From: a virus
Virus record (IMG/VR): IMGVR_UViG_3300021964_000326
Location: 1-30,163 of that record
Reading direction: 5' to 3' (one strand)
Length of the DNA: 30,163 nucleotides
In this document: positions 9,265 through 15,750 of the stretch, piece after piece
Position numbering within the stretch: position 1 is the first letter of the stretch
How the letters are laid out: each line of letters starts with the position of its first letter
Notes under the pieces: model-generated
What the model was told of the DNA's origin: nothing
The model's input: only the letters and a program-made list of their open reading frames with translations
Databases searched by the model: none
Position numbers and translations under genes: made by a program

Positions 9265-11172
9265 ATGGCCCTTACTAAAATTTCATATTCTCTAGTCAAA
9301 GGCGACACTGTAAGTGTTGTTGACTTCGGGGCTGATCCTACTGGCACGACAGACGCCACAACGGTTATTCAGTCAGCAATCGACAGTGGTGCAAAGGCTG
9401 TTTATTTCCCTGCTGGGACATACAAGATTACAAGCCAGATTGATTTAGTATCGGATCAGGTTTTGTTTGGTGATGGCCAAGAGCAATCAATTATTTCTGT
9501 GTCTGGGTCATCATGGGCTGCAACAAATGCATTGTCTGGTGAAGATACTGGCAATGTAGAAATTAGAAACCTTGGTTTTGTTGGTGACAGCCATGCTTCT
9601 ACAGCCGCAGTTGTTTACTTAGAGAACACTGGTGCAGCTAAACTTGTTGGGCCTAAGATTACAAACTGCTCATTTACTTCTTTGAATGGCTATGGGGTTG
9701 TTCAAGTTCAGGGCCCAATTACAGGAAGTGATTGGACAACAACAACTGAGCCATCATCTTCTTGGAATGCGTTTGAGAATACAATTATATCAAACTTGCT
9801 ATTCACAGATTGCACAGTTCCAAACGCAACATTTGCCTATGCTGCATTAGCTTTATCAGCTGTTCGTAGGTTCAATGTTGATGGTGTTATGATTGTTAAT
9901 TGTGAAGAACGTGGGATAAGTGCTGGGTATTTTACTGACGGTGTAATTTCAAACTGCAATGTCCAAACAACAACAAACGGCAATGCGTCATCTAACCCAC
10001 ACAGCATATACATCCGAACAGCAAAACGGTTCTCTGTTTCAAATTGTGCAATAAACTTAAACACAACCCTTGGGTCTGCCTGTGTTCGTTTGAGCCGTGG
10101 TGCTTACTATGGAACTATTTCCAACATCCAAGGGTCAACAGCATCTACTGGATCGGGCCGAGGTCTTATGTCTCACGGTGCTAACGACATCGTTGTGTCT
10201 GGTTGCCACTTTGTTAGCTCTGGAGTTGCTTGTCAGATTGCTGGTCATGGTTCTGTAAGTGGAACAGATGGCACTTCTGACCCTAGCTTTGCTGATGCTA
10301 ATAATATTATCGTAAGTTCTTCTTACTTTGAGACAACTGGCGATGTTCAAACGTTCTATGCAAATGCTGTTGCGGTTGGAACTGGTGAGCCAAGTCAGCC
10401 CGAAATGAAGAATGTTCGGATCGAGGGTTGTCAGTTTGTAAACGACACAACTGATACGGATCAAATCGCATTGCTAGATATTGGCGATCAGGCTGTATTT
10501 AGTGACTGCAAATTCTTTGGTAGTGATCCACAGGCGGCTGTACTGTTAGATCGGGATAGTCGTATTGATAGTGCTGACTTTGCTTGGCACTTTGAAAACT
10601 GTGAATTTACATCAGGCACAGAAACCACAACATCAGATGCGGGTGCTACTCATGGGAGTGCTTTTACTACAGTAGGTATTCTTTATGATAACAATGTTAC
10701 TAGCAATGAACTGTATGTTTCTGATTGCAGATTTAAGAATTGGTTTACTGGCCTTGGGATAAACAATGGTCAGGTTGTAAACATCGAAGGATCAACATTT
10801 ACAGATGTGTACTCAGGAATAAGAACTGAGGGGGCATCAAGTTCCAAGGTTTATATTTCTCGTAATAGCTTCTATGTTGATCCAGCAAACGGGGCTTGTG
10901 TTCACTTTGGCGTAGCAAACACAACGGCTACAGATTACAGCTATGTAACTCACAATGTGATGAGGGCTGTTACTGGTCGTGGGTTGTTGTTTGATAGTGT
11001 GACTTACAAACTTTTGTATGTATCTCACAACAACTACGATGGCTCTTCTAGGTTCATTCAAGATTGCCCTGACGTTGCAACGATTAAAGTTACTCACAAC
11101 TTGGTCACTGAAGGTGCTGCTACATCACTCCCAGCCAATCCAATAGATCAATTTAACTACGGAATAACCTAA
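9265..11172 (+). CDS. Tailspike, pectate-lyase-like beta-helix (putative depolymerase)
   Basis: A 635-residue protein. Residues about 17-65 hold the pectate-lyase-3 opening VVDFGADPTGTTDAT, then AIDSGAKAVYFPAGTYKI, which begins right-handed parallel beta-helix tailspikes. The rest is a long series of short beta repeats with N-[CS]-x-F/I turns (ISNCNV, VSNCAI, VSGCHF, IEGCQF, SDCKF, VSDCRF), typical of stacked coils. Such spikes bind and often cleave host surface polysaccharide. Catalytic residues cannot be assigned by eye. The coding sequence looks richer in A and T, with more ACA, GTT and AAT codons than the virion genes upstream, suggesting separate acquisition. Confidence 0.85.
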   Translation: MALTKISYSLVKGDTVSVVDFGADPTGTTDATTVIQSAIDSGAKAVYFPAGTYKITSQIDLVSDQVLFGDGQEQSIISVSGSSWAATNALSGEDTGNVEIRNLGFVGDSHASTAAVVYLENTGAAKLVGPKITNCSFTSLNGYGVVQVQGPITGSDWTTTTEPSSSWNAFENTIISNLLFTDCTVPNATFAYAALALSAVRRFNVDGVMIVNCEERGISAGYFTDGVISNCNVQTTTNGNASSNPHSIYIRTAKRFSVSNCAINLNTTLGSACVRLSRGAYYGTISNIQGSTASTGSGRGLMSHGANDIVVSGCHFVSSGVACQIAGHGSVSGTDGTSDPSFADANNIIVSSSYFETTGDVQTFYANAVAVGTGEPSQPEMKNVRIEGCQFVNDTTDTDQIALLDIGDQAVFSDCKFFGSDPQAAVLLDRDSRIDSADFAWHFENCEFTSGTETTTSDAGATHGSAFTTVGILYDNNVTSNELYVSDCRFKNWFTGLGINNGQVVNIEGSTFTDVYSGIRTEGASSSKVYISRNSFYVDPANGACVHFGVANTTATDYSYVTHNVMRAVTGRGLLFDSVTYKLLYVSHNNYDGSSRFIQDCPDVATIKVTHNLVTEGAATSLPANPIDQFNYGIT

Positions 11173-11173
11173 T

Positions 11174-11204
11174 ACCCTTCGAGGGTGGACAGGCCCAATA
11201 GGGC
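11174..11204 (+). other. Two tandem small hairpins between tailspike and next gene
   Basis: The stem ACCCT/AGGGT (11174-11178 with 11182-11186, loop TCG) is followed by GCCC/GGGC (11193-11196 with 11201-11204, loop AATA). No T-run follows, so they are not classic terminators. They lie just before a strong AAGGAGG ribosome site and may mark mRNA processing or stabilise the 3' end of the tailspike message. Function is inference. Confidence 0.4.
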
Positions 11205-11223
11205 GATAAAATAAGGAGGCCAT

Positions 11224-11478
11224 ATGGCACTTTCAGAAGAAACATTGAACGACAAGATCGAAGTAGTACAAATTGCTGCTGGTTATCCAGTAGTACAGGT
11301 TCGTACTGCGACGATCATCAAGCGTGACGATCAAGAAATATCAAGAAATTTCCACCGTCATGTACTGACACCAGATGCTGATTTGTCTGGCGAAGACGCT
11401 GACGTTGCAGCAATTGCTAATACTGTATTCACGGCTGATGCACAGGCTGCATACGCCGCCGCACAGGAGGTTGAATAA
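11224..11478 (+). CDS. Small virion-region protein of unknown function
   Basis: An 84-residue acidic protein whose start is set by an unusually strong AAGGAGG Shine-Dalgarno 7 bases upstream, implying high expression. It has an N-terminal alternating beta pattern (IEVVQIAAGYPVVQVRTATII), a central RNFHRHVLTPDADLS segment, and an Ala-rich C-terminal helix. Similar short proteins commonly follow fibre genes in marine podoviruses, but I know no function. It overlaps the next gene by one base (TAATG). A minor structural or chaperone role is possible, not shown. Confidence 0.75.
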   Translation: MALSEETLNDKIEVVQIAAGYPVVQVRTATIIKRDDQEISRNFHRHVLTPDADLSGEDADVAAIANTVFTADAQAAYAAAQEVE

Positions 11479-11783
11479 TGTCTGGAGTAGTTACTAAAAG
11501 CATCACTGCTGAAAACACGTTCAGCGATACAATGAAGACTCAAGGTTACTTTAACCTGTCTATCTCTGGCATAGCTGGTGGTACGATAGTGACGGTACAA
11601 AAGCAGTCTGGCGTTGACGGCACCAACTGGACGAATGTCGATACATTCACATCGGATATTGAAACCTATGGTTTTGAAGCTGAACGGCAAAATTATAGAG
11701 TGGGAGTGGAGACAGGCAACTTCGGCTCTGGCACTTGCAAGGTTCGTCTTGGCTGCAAGTGGATCGACTATCTCTCATCATGA
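11478..11783 (+). CDS. Small beta-sandwich-like virion protein
   Basis: A 101-residue protein with an alternating beta pattern throughout: an FNLSISGIAGGTIVTVQKQ segment, then DGTNWTNVDTF, YRVGVETGNFGSGTCKVRLG, consistent with a single Ig-like or jelly-roll domain. No signal peptide. The pattern of SG..GGT.V..Q, then an NW.NVD.F strand, then YR.GV is one I associate with phage virion-associated small proteins, but no role is assigned. It is coupled to both neighbours by overlapping start and stop codons. It could be a decoration protein. Confidence 0.72.
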   Translation: MSGVVTKSITAENTFSDTMKTQGYFNLSISGIAGGTIVTVQKQSGVDGTNWTNVDTFTSDIETYGFEAERQNYRVGVETGNFGSGTCKVRLGCKWIDYLSS

Positions 11784-12061
11784 GCGACAGCCTCCTCACT
11801 AGGATCGGTGTCTCTGGGTACAACAAGCCGAAGAGAACACCCAAGCATCCAACTAAGTCACACGTTGTTGTGGCGCAAGAGGGTGATAAGACCAAGACTA
11901 TACGCTTTGGTCAGCAGGGTGTGAGCGGCTCCTCTCCCAGTGAGGGTGAGTCAGCGGCGGCAAAGGCACGTCGTAAGTCGTTCAAGGCGCGTCATGCTAG
12001 GAATATCCGCAAGGGTAAGATGTCTGCGGCATTCTGGGCCGATAAGGTGAAGTGGACGTGA
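11780..12061 (+). CDS. Basic conserved phage protein, unknown function
   Basis: The ATG at 11780 overlaps the previous stop (ATGA) and is preferred to an in-frame upstream ATG at 11735, which would overlap its neighbour deeply. The 93-residue protein is strongly basic, with a KPKRTPKHPTKSH segment, a TIRFGQQGVSGS motif and a C-terminal ARRKSFKARHARNI plus SAAFWADKVKW. This motif series recurs, to my knowledge, in many marine phages as an unknown family, often beside the next two genes. A nucleic-acid or ribosome-directed role is suggested by charge only. Confidence 0.75.
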   Translation: MSDSLLTRIGVSGYNKPKRTPKHPTKSHVVVAQEGDKTKTIRFGQQGVSGSSPSEGESAAAKARRKSFKARHARNIRKGKMSAAFWADKVKWT

Positions 12062-12228
12062 GCAGAGTAAACGAGGCTGGAAACTACACGAAGCCAACGA
12101 TGCGTAAGAACCTGTTTGACCGCATCAAAGCTGGTGATAAAGGCGGTAGTCCGGGGCAGTGGAGTGCGCGTAAGGCTCAGATGTTAGCTCGGCAATACAA
12201 AGCCAAGGGCGGAGGATATCGAGATTAA
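12058..12228 (+). CDS. Short basic conserved phage protein (GTG start)
   Basis: The GTG at 12058 overlaps the previous stop as GTGA. The product is 56 residues. Key pattern: AGNYTKPTMRKNLFDRIKAG, then GGSPGQWSARKAQMLARQYK and a GGGYRD end. This is a familiar short phage family of unknown function, usually found next to the 12224-type protein. It has many Lys and Arg residues and no membrane segment. Its own 3' end holds the GGAGG ribosome site (12211-12215) for the following gene, so expression is probably coupled. Confidence 0.78.
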   Translation: MSRVNEAGNYTKPTMRKNLFDRIKAGDKGGSPGQWSARKAQMLARQYKAKGGGYRD

Positions 12229-12469
12229 AAAGTCGCAGAAGTCCCTGCTGGATTGGGGCAAACAGAAGTGGCGCACTAAGTCTGGCAAGCCATCGACTCA
12301 AGGGTCTGAGGCTACCGGCGAGCGGTATCTACCCGAAGCTGCGATCAAGAAGCTGACGGCTGCTGAGTACGCTAGGACTACCAAGGCTAAGAGAAAGGCT
12401 ATGAAGAGGGGTGAGCAGTACGCCTCACAACCGAAAGATGTAGCAAGCAAAACTAGGAGATTTACCTAA
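12224..12469 (+). CDS. Conserved basic phage protein with probable ATT start
   Basis: The frame is open from 12188 to the TAA at 12467-12469 but has no ATG, GTG or TTG near its beginning. ATT at 12224 lies 8 bases after a perfect GGAGG (12211-12215) and overlaps the previous TAA. It gives 81 residues beginning [M]KKSQKSLLDWGKQKWRTKSG, which matches how I know this family begins, and includes a GERYLPEAAIKKLTAAEYA motif and a Lys-Arg-rich tail. The family is of unknown function (DUF5872-like, label from memory). The ATT start, or a mutated ATG, is inferred. Confidence 0.75.
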   Translation: MKKSQKSLLDWGKQKWRTKSGKPSTQGSEATGERYLPEAAIKKLTAAEYARTTKAKRKAMKRGEQYASQPKDVASKTRRFT

Positions 12470-12564
12470 TGGCTTACGGTTCAATGAAGAAGCCCAAGAA
12501 AGGTTTGTACGACAATATGATGAAGAAGCGCAAGGTCAAGAAGGTCAAGGCGTATACATCGTAA
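12469..12564 (+). CDS. Very short lysine-rich protein
   Basis: A 31-residue frame starting MAYGSMKKPKKGLYDNMMKK. It is coupled on both sides by TAATG overlaps, which is the main evidence that it is translated. Charge is extremely positive. MAYGSMKKPK-type microproteins occur in other phages beside the 12224-type gene, function unknown. A DNA- or RNA-binding minor virion protein is one possibility. Confidence 0.65.
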   Translation: MAYGSMKKPKKGLYDNMMKKRKVKKVKAYTS

Positions 12565-12797
12565 TGGATATGAATACAGCCTTCGACGTAGTTCTTGGTG
12601 GGCTGATGTTATTAGCGGGTTTCTTTATGAAGATATTTTGGGACATGCTACAAAGCACACGCAAGGAGCTACACGACATGGAGCGCAGATCAACCGAGAC
12701 GTATGTGCGCCGGGATGATTACCGCATCGACATGGACGAGTTGCGAGATATGTTCACTCGCATCATGGACAAGCTGGATCAGAAGGCGGATAAGTGA
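12564..12797 (+). CDS. Small membrane protein of the lysis region
   Basis: A 77-residue protein with one hydrophobic segment (about residues 8-28, DVVLGGLMLLAGFFMKIFW) followed by a charged helical tail (ETYVRRDDYRIDMDELRDM, ending in KLDQKADK). One N-terminal membrane anchor with a coiled-coil tail, directly before the holin, suits a holin partner, antiholin or inner-membrane spanin-like protein. No Rz signature is visible. The start is fixed by a TAATG overlap, and the stop overlaps the next GTG start. The family is frequent in phage lysis regions but not functionally resolved. Confidence 0.7.
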   Translation: MDMNTAFDVVLGGLMLLAGFFMKIFWDMLQSTRKELHDMERRSTETYVRRDDYRIDMDELRDMFTRIMDKLDQKADK

Positions 12798-13168
12798 GCA
12801 TCTTTGCTAGTGTCATCGGGCCGGTTGCCGACTTAGGTAGGACGTGGCTAGAGGGTAAGGTTGCCAAGACCAAGGCCAAGGCTGAGGCTGAAGCCGCGGT
12901 TATGATTAACCAATCCAAGAGCGCGGCTGACTGGGAAACTGCCATGGCTAGGGCTAGTAACACTAGCTGGAAAGACGAGTGGATCACCATTCTGTTTTCC
13001 ATCCCATTGGTTCTGGCGTTTGTCCCATCTGCGGTTCCGTATGTGCGTGAAGGCTTTGAGGTTCTATCGACCATGCCAGACTGGTATCAGTACGGGTTGT
13101 CCGTAATCATCGCCGCATCCTTCGGGGTGAGGGGAGCCATCGGCATAATGAACAAGGTTAAGAAGTGA
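12794..13168 (+). CDS. Holin, 3-TM gene-transfer-agent type
   Basis: The GTG start at 12794 overlaps the preceding stop (GTGA). A 124-residue protein with an N-terminal helix rich in Ala, Lys and Glu (19-40), a SWKDEWITILFSIPLVLAF motif (about 58-76), a second hydrophobic stretch near 93-108 and a short basic C-terminus. The SW.DEW motif followed by membrane segments is the signature of the 3-TM GTA holin family. Holins open the inner membrane to release the endolysin encoded two genes downstream. Confidence 0.85.
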   Translation: MSIFASVIGPVADLGRTWLEGKVAKTKAKAEAEAAVMINQSKSAADWETAMARASNTSWKDEWITILFSIPLVLAFVPSAVPYVREGFEVLSTMPDWYQYGLSVIIAASFGVRGAIGIMNKVKK

Positions 13169-13287
13169 TGCCGTTACTCAAGGGTAAAAGCAAGAAGGTT
13201 GTTCGTCGGAATATTCGCACATTATTGAGCGAGGGCAAGCCACAGAAGCAAGCGGTTGCTATCGCGTACTCTAAGGCGAAGAAGTAA
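13168..13287 (+). CDS. Short basic conserved phage protein
   Basis: A 39-residue frame between holin and endolysin, overlapping each by one base (TGATG and TAATG). It begins MPLLKGKSKKVVRRNIRTLL and ends in a KPQKQAVAIAYSKAKK pattern. The QAVAIA.SKA ending is a recurrent signature in short phage proteins (DUF6496-like, name from memory). No function is known. The tight coupling to lysis genes may be positional only. Confidence 0.75.
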   Translation: MPLLKGKSKKVVRRNIRTLLSEGKPQKQAVAIAYSKAKK

Positions 13288-13634
13288 TGGAATACTTATA
13301 CTTCAAGCGTGAGGACTTCGACTGCCAAGAGACTGGCGAGAACGAGATGGATCCCGAGTTCATCCGCAGGGTCGATGAGTTACGCTCCGCTGTTGGTAGA
13401 CCGCTGTACGTTACGTCGGGCTACCGCTCTCCCCGTCATAGCATAGAGGCGAAGAAGTCAAAGCCCGGCACTCATGCTCAGGGTATTGCTTGTGACATCG
13501 CAGTGGCTAATGGCGTGGAACGCAGGCAGCTAGTGAAGCAGGCGTTTTATCTGGGGTTCAAAGGCATCGGTGTAGCGAAGACATTTGTACACGTAGATAC
13601 CCGCGAGACAGAACCCGTGTTATGGGTTTACTGA
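13287..13634 (+). CDS. Endolysin, M15A-type zinc D,D-peptidase
   Basis: A 115-residue single-domain peptidase of the M15A_3 family, which cleaves peptidoglycan cross-link peptides at cell lysis. Visible motifs: SGYRSPRH near residues 44-51, zinc ligands His63 and Asp70 in GTHAQGIACD, and the HVD motif with His102 and Asp104. No signal peptide, so it depends on the holin at 12794. The length is normal for phage M15 endolysins with no cell-wall-binding domain. It starts at a TAATG overlap. The next gene begins 3 bases after its stop. Confidence 0.92.
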   Translation: MEYLYFKREDFDCQETGENEMDPEFIRRVDELRSAVGRPLYVTSGYRSPRHSIEAKKSKPGTHAQGIACDIAVANGVERRQLVKQAFYLGFKGIGVAKTFVHVDTRETEPVLWVY

Positions 13635-13637
13635 GGA

Positions 13638-14081
13638 ATGATCCTTGAGGCTGTTGCAGCGGTAACGACTGCGTGTAAGGCGCTGGAGATGGCTGCGGGA
13701 GCGGCTAACAACATCGAGTCGCTAGGTGTCTTCATAGGAAGAATGGGCGCTGCAGAGTTCGACCTACAGCGCGCCAAGAACAGCACCAGAAGCATGAGCG
13801 AGGCTGAAGCTGCCAAGGCGGTGATGGCTGAGGAGATGGTTCGACAGTCCAGAGAAAACATCTACAACGTGTTCCTCGCTACCAATCGGCTCGACTTGTG
13901 GAACGACATGCAACGGAAGATGGCCGACGCAAGGAAGGCTCGGCAGGAAGAAATCAAACGGCTAGAGGCGCTGAAGAAGAAGCGGCGCAAGCAGATGATC
14001 GAGATTCTGATTGTTATATCAATCGCTCTCGGTCTGGTTCCAATCGCAATAGGCTTGGTGATCTGGTGGGCTACATCTTAA
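13638..14081 (+). CDS. C-terminally anchored membrane protein, lysis-linked
   Basis: A 147-residue protein. It has an Ala-rich N-terminal third with a weakly hydrophobic stretch (about 1-35), a long charged coiled-coil-like middle (Met-Gln-Arg-Lys repeats and LEALKKKRRKQ near 108-118), and one strong C-terminal membrane segment (about 120-145). A TGAGGA ribosome site precedes it. Position after the endolysin invites a spanin-like guess, but spanins anchor at the N-terminus, so I do not assign it. Similar proteins occur widely in phages as unknown membrane proteins. Confidence 0.75.
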   Translation: MILEAVAAVTTACKALEMAAGAANNIESLGVFIGRMGAAEFDLQRAKNSTRSMSEAEAAKAVMAEEMVRQSRENIYNVFLATNRLDLWNDMQRKMADARKARQEEIKRLEALKKKRRKQMIEILIVISIALGLVPIAIGLVIWWATS

Positions 14082-14134
14082 TCATGATCGTCGGTATCGT
14101 GTTTGCGGTCTGGCTGGCTTCGATATTAGTCTAG
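14066..14134 (+). CDS. Possible 22-residue membrane peptide
   Basis: A GTG at 14066 opens a 22-residue, wholly hydrophobic frame (MGYILIMIVGIVFAVWLASI start, ending in LV). It overlaps the end of the membrane protein gene and the end of the convergent HTH gene. An internal ATG at 14084 would give 16 residues. No strong ribosome site is visible. Hydrophobic microproteins do occur in lysis regions, but chance is a fair explanation. Confidence 0.25.
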   Translation: MGYILIMIVGIVFAVWLASILV

Positions 14135-14353
14135 GCCAGATGGCTTGGGCCATGAAGTCCTGTTGAACAACCGGCGTATCCGATCCTTCGTGCTCCCCAT
14201 TACGTTGGCTATCTCCCTTGTGCTTTTGCCCTGTAGCTGCAGTTCGTGTATCCGATGCTTCTGCTCTGCGTTGAATAGGTTGGTATCTACCTTCGCTAGA
14301 CGGTACGCGATATAACTATTACGCCATCGCTCGCTGGTTTGTATGGCAACCAT
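14126..14353 (-). CDS. Small HTH protein at end of leftward early operon
   Basis: The preferred start, ATG at 14353, overlaps the previous gene's stop as TGATG. An alternative ATG at 14359 adds two residues. The 75-residue product has a probable helix-turn-helix in its second half (LQGKSTREIANVMGSTKDRI), with the typical S-x-REIA-x-x-x-G turn, and a basic C-terminus. Upstream in-frame sequence to 14470 lies inside the neighbouring gene and is discounted. As the last gene of the early operon it could regulate early-to-late switching or bind replication DNA. Neither is shown. Confidence 0.7.
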   Translation of the reverse strand: MVAIQTSERWRNSYIAYRLAKVDTNLFNAEQKHRIHELQLQGKSTREIANVMGSTKDRIRRLFNRTSWPKPSGLD

Positions 14354-14553
14354 CAACATGTCTGGCCTCGTCGCTTCGCATTCGTGTGCCTCGCTAGACA
14401 GCTCTTGCATCGTTGAGTTGCTCCCTTCGTTAGTTCTGCCATCGGGAATATTCCCTTGCAGTTCATGCAAACCTGCATGTCCCTTGGTACGCCATACGGT
14501 ATTTGGGTTATCTTGTTACCTTCCGCAAGCCATTTCTTTAGCGCGTCATTCAT
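14353..14553 (-). CDS. Small zinc-ribbon protein
   Basis: A 66-residue protein with two CxxC pairs (Cys29, Cys32 and Cys49, Cys52), likely binding one zinc, and a basic tail. The N-terminus (ALKKWLAEGNKITQIPYG) resembles a short helical DNA-binding segment seen in other small phage proteins. The start overlaps the preceding stop (ATGA) and the stop overlaps the next start. It is co-transcribed with replication/recombination genes. Possibly an accessory DNA-binding or transcription factor. No family name can be given with confidence. Confidence 0.75.
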   Translation of the reverse strand: MNDALKKWLAEGNKITQIPYGVPRDMQVCMNCKGIFPMAELTKGATQRCKSCLARHTNAKRRGQTC

Positions 14554-15020
14554 CCTCTGTTTTCCTTTTGTACTATGGCAAACCCTACGTTGCCAAGTTT
14601 AGATTTGATCGGGAACTGCGGGCCAAGCAGGTCATCTACCCTGTCGGTTTCTTGCTTGATCCAAGACGGTAGATTCTCAGGGCACTTCACCTTCACACCG
14701 TTGTACTCAACCCCGTGTTTGTATTCCAAGTAACGGGTGGCGAGCATCTCGTTCTCACTGGTGCCGTTAGTTCTGCCCTCGCTCCCCTCGCTCTTTGATG
14801 TGCTCAGTGCAGTGATCTGGTTTCTAATATCCTTGGGGGTGGGGAAGTGGTCGAGCTTCTCTACTAACAAGCCCATAGCCTCCTGCATGAGAGCGGGGCT
14901 GTCGCGGCAGAACGCTTTGTAATGAACGTCACCCAGTCCATCGGGCCAGTCGCGTTTCTTGAACGGATGCAGTTGGAAGAACGGTCGGTACAGTGCAGTG
15001 AATTCTTGTTTTTCAATCAT
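14550..15020 (-). CDS. Putative replication protein (helicase-loader-like, tentative)
   Basis: The ATG at 15020 is preferred because it follows an AGGGG ribosome site. The open frame extends to 15131, but those residues are low-complexity and hairpin-encoded. The 156-residue product has an N-terminal helical region (FTALYRPFFQLHPFKKRDWP, about 6-25), an LMQEAMGLLVEKLDHFPTPKDI segment (near 44-65) and a Ser/Glu-rich linker. The pattern of a Trp-containing helix, then a helix bundle with FPTP, recalls small phage helicase loaders such as lambda P-like proteins. No ATPase motif exists. Its place in the recombination/replication operon supports a replisome role, with no closer proof. Confidence 0.5.
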   Translation of the reverse strand: MIEKQEFTALYRPFFQLHPFKKRDWPDGLGDVHYKAFCRDSPALMQEAMGLLVEKLDHFPTPKDIRNQITALSTSKSEGSEGRTNGTSENEMLATRYLEYKHGVEYNGVKVKCPENLPSWIKQETDRVDDLLGPQFPIKSKLGNVGFAIVQKENRG

Positions 15021-15162
15021 GTGTTTCCCCTGTTGAAGTGCGCCAGTTGGCGGCGTTGATGTGTGAATGGTCGCGGGCACAAGCACACCACCTATCTCTC
15101 TATCCCCGAAGGGGGGCTGACGCTGGCGCACCGCCTGCCCGGAAAGTTCCCGCCTACTTAGT
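15021..15162. other. Noncoding gap with inverted repeats inside early operon
   Basis: A 142-base gap in an otherwise overlapping operon. It holds CGCCA/TGGCG around 15041-15051, an 8-base inverted pair GTGCGCCA (15039-15046) and TGGCGCAC (15124-15131), and a CCCC/GGGG mini-hairpin near 15103-15113. The CTGTTG half-site (15030-15035) sits against the ribosome site of the replication gene. It may be a leader, internal promoter region or replication origin. None is proven. Confidence 0.45.
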
Positions 15163-15462
15163 CTACCAGCGATTGACTAATTTCCATCGACTCTTGAGAA
15201 CGGATGACTTTTTATCGTAGCGATGTCTTCCCATCTTCTCCCAGTCAACTAAGACCGTTAGCTCATCGTTAATCCAGCAACCTTCTTCGGTGTAGTGTTT
15301 CTTCGTGTAGAAATACGACCGCTTCATGTCAGGATTAGACTCGCATGACTCATCCGTTAAAACGATCTTCCCACCGGCTTTGTTCTTTATGTGAGCGACA
15401 GCATCCGCCAAGGCTGGCGTGGTGAACGTCATTGCTGCGATGATGATTATAAGTTTTCTCAT
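15163..15462 (-). CDS. Secreted/periplasmic small protein
   Basis: A 99-residue protein with a clear signal peptide: basic MRKL, hydrophobic core to about residue 16, then PALADA with likely cleavage after Ala20. The mature part has an AGGKIVLTDESC segment and a GCWINDELTVLVDW segment, with two cysteines that could form a disulfide, and a basic C-terminus. This GGKIVLT...C...GCW pattern recurs in short phage and prophage proteins of unknown role. Early expression of an exported protein would fit host-surface modification or superinfection exclusion, but that is inference. It starts 9 bases after the SSB-like gene. Confidence 0.75.
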   Translation of the reverse strand: MRKLIIIIAAMTFTTPALADAVAHIKNKAGGKIVLTDESCESNPDMKRSYFYTKKHYTEEGCWINDELTVLVDWEKMGRHRYDKKSSVLKSRWKLVNRW

Positions 15463-15471
15463 TGTCTTTCC

Positions 15472-15750
15472 TTAAAACGGTATGTCTTCGTCTAGTGATT
15501 CAAACGGATTTGACTGCGGCTGTGCTGGTCGAGACTTGTTTGGATCAGGCTTCCAAGTATCGACTTCTGCGTACCACTTATTACCTGACTTCGCCTCCTT
15601 CACCTGAAGGTTGATCCATTCGTCTGGCATACCTTGCAACCAGTCAATGACTTCCTGCCGCTTGATACTCAGCCCAAACTTAACGAAGTCTGGCGCGTTG
15701 TCCTTGGGTGGCTTGACGTACAAGCCCTTTGCAAAAACCTTATCGCTCAT
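15472..15750 (-). CDS. SSB-like protein with acidic DEDIPF tail
   Basis: A 92-residue protein. Residues 5-70 form a compact beta-rich domain (VFAKGLYVKPP, FVKFGLSIKRQEVIDWL, WYAEVDTWKP) compatible with a small OB-like fold. A Pro/Gln/Ser linker leads to SLDEDIPF, which matches the acidic Asp-Ile-Pro-Phe tip through which bacterial SSB recruits partner proteins. The gene overlaps the Rad52-like annealase gene by 4 bases, as in many recombination pairs. I infer single-strand DNA binding with recruitment of host SSB partners. The core fold is not confirmed by eye. Confidence 0.7.
   Translation of the reverse strand: MSDKVFAKGLYVKPPKDNAPDFVKFGLSIKRQEVIDWLQGMPDEWINLQVKEAKSGNKWYAEVDTWKPDPNKSRPAQPQSNPFESLDEDIPF

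Noticed and set aside
13898-14134. 78-residue plus-strand frame
   Set aside because: Most of it is a shifted shadow of the 13638-14081 gene; only its last 22 hydrophobic residues are kept as a weak candidate.
15039-15131. N-terminal extension of the 14550 replication candidate up to 15131
   Set aside because: The extra residues come from hairpin-rich sequence with no ribosome site, while ATG 15020 has AGGGG correctly spaced.
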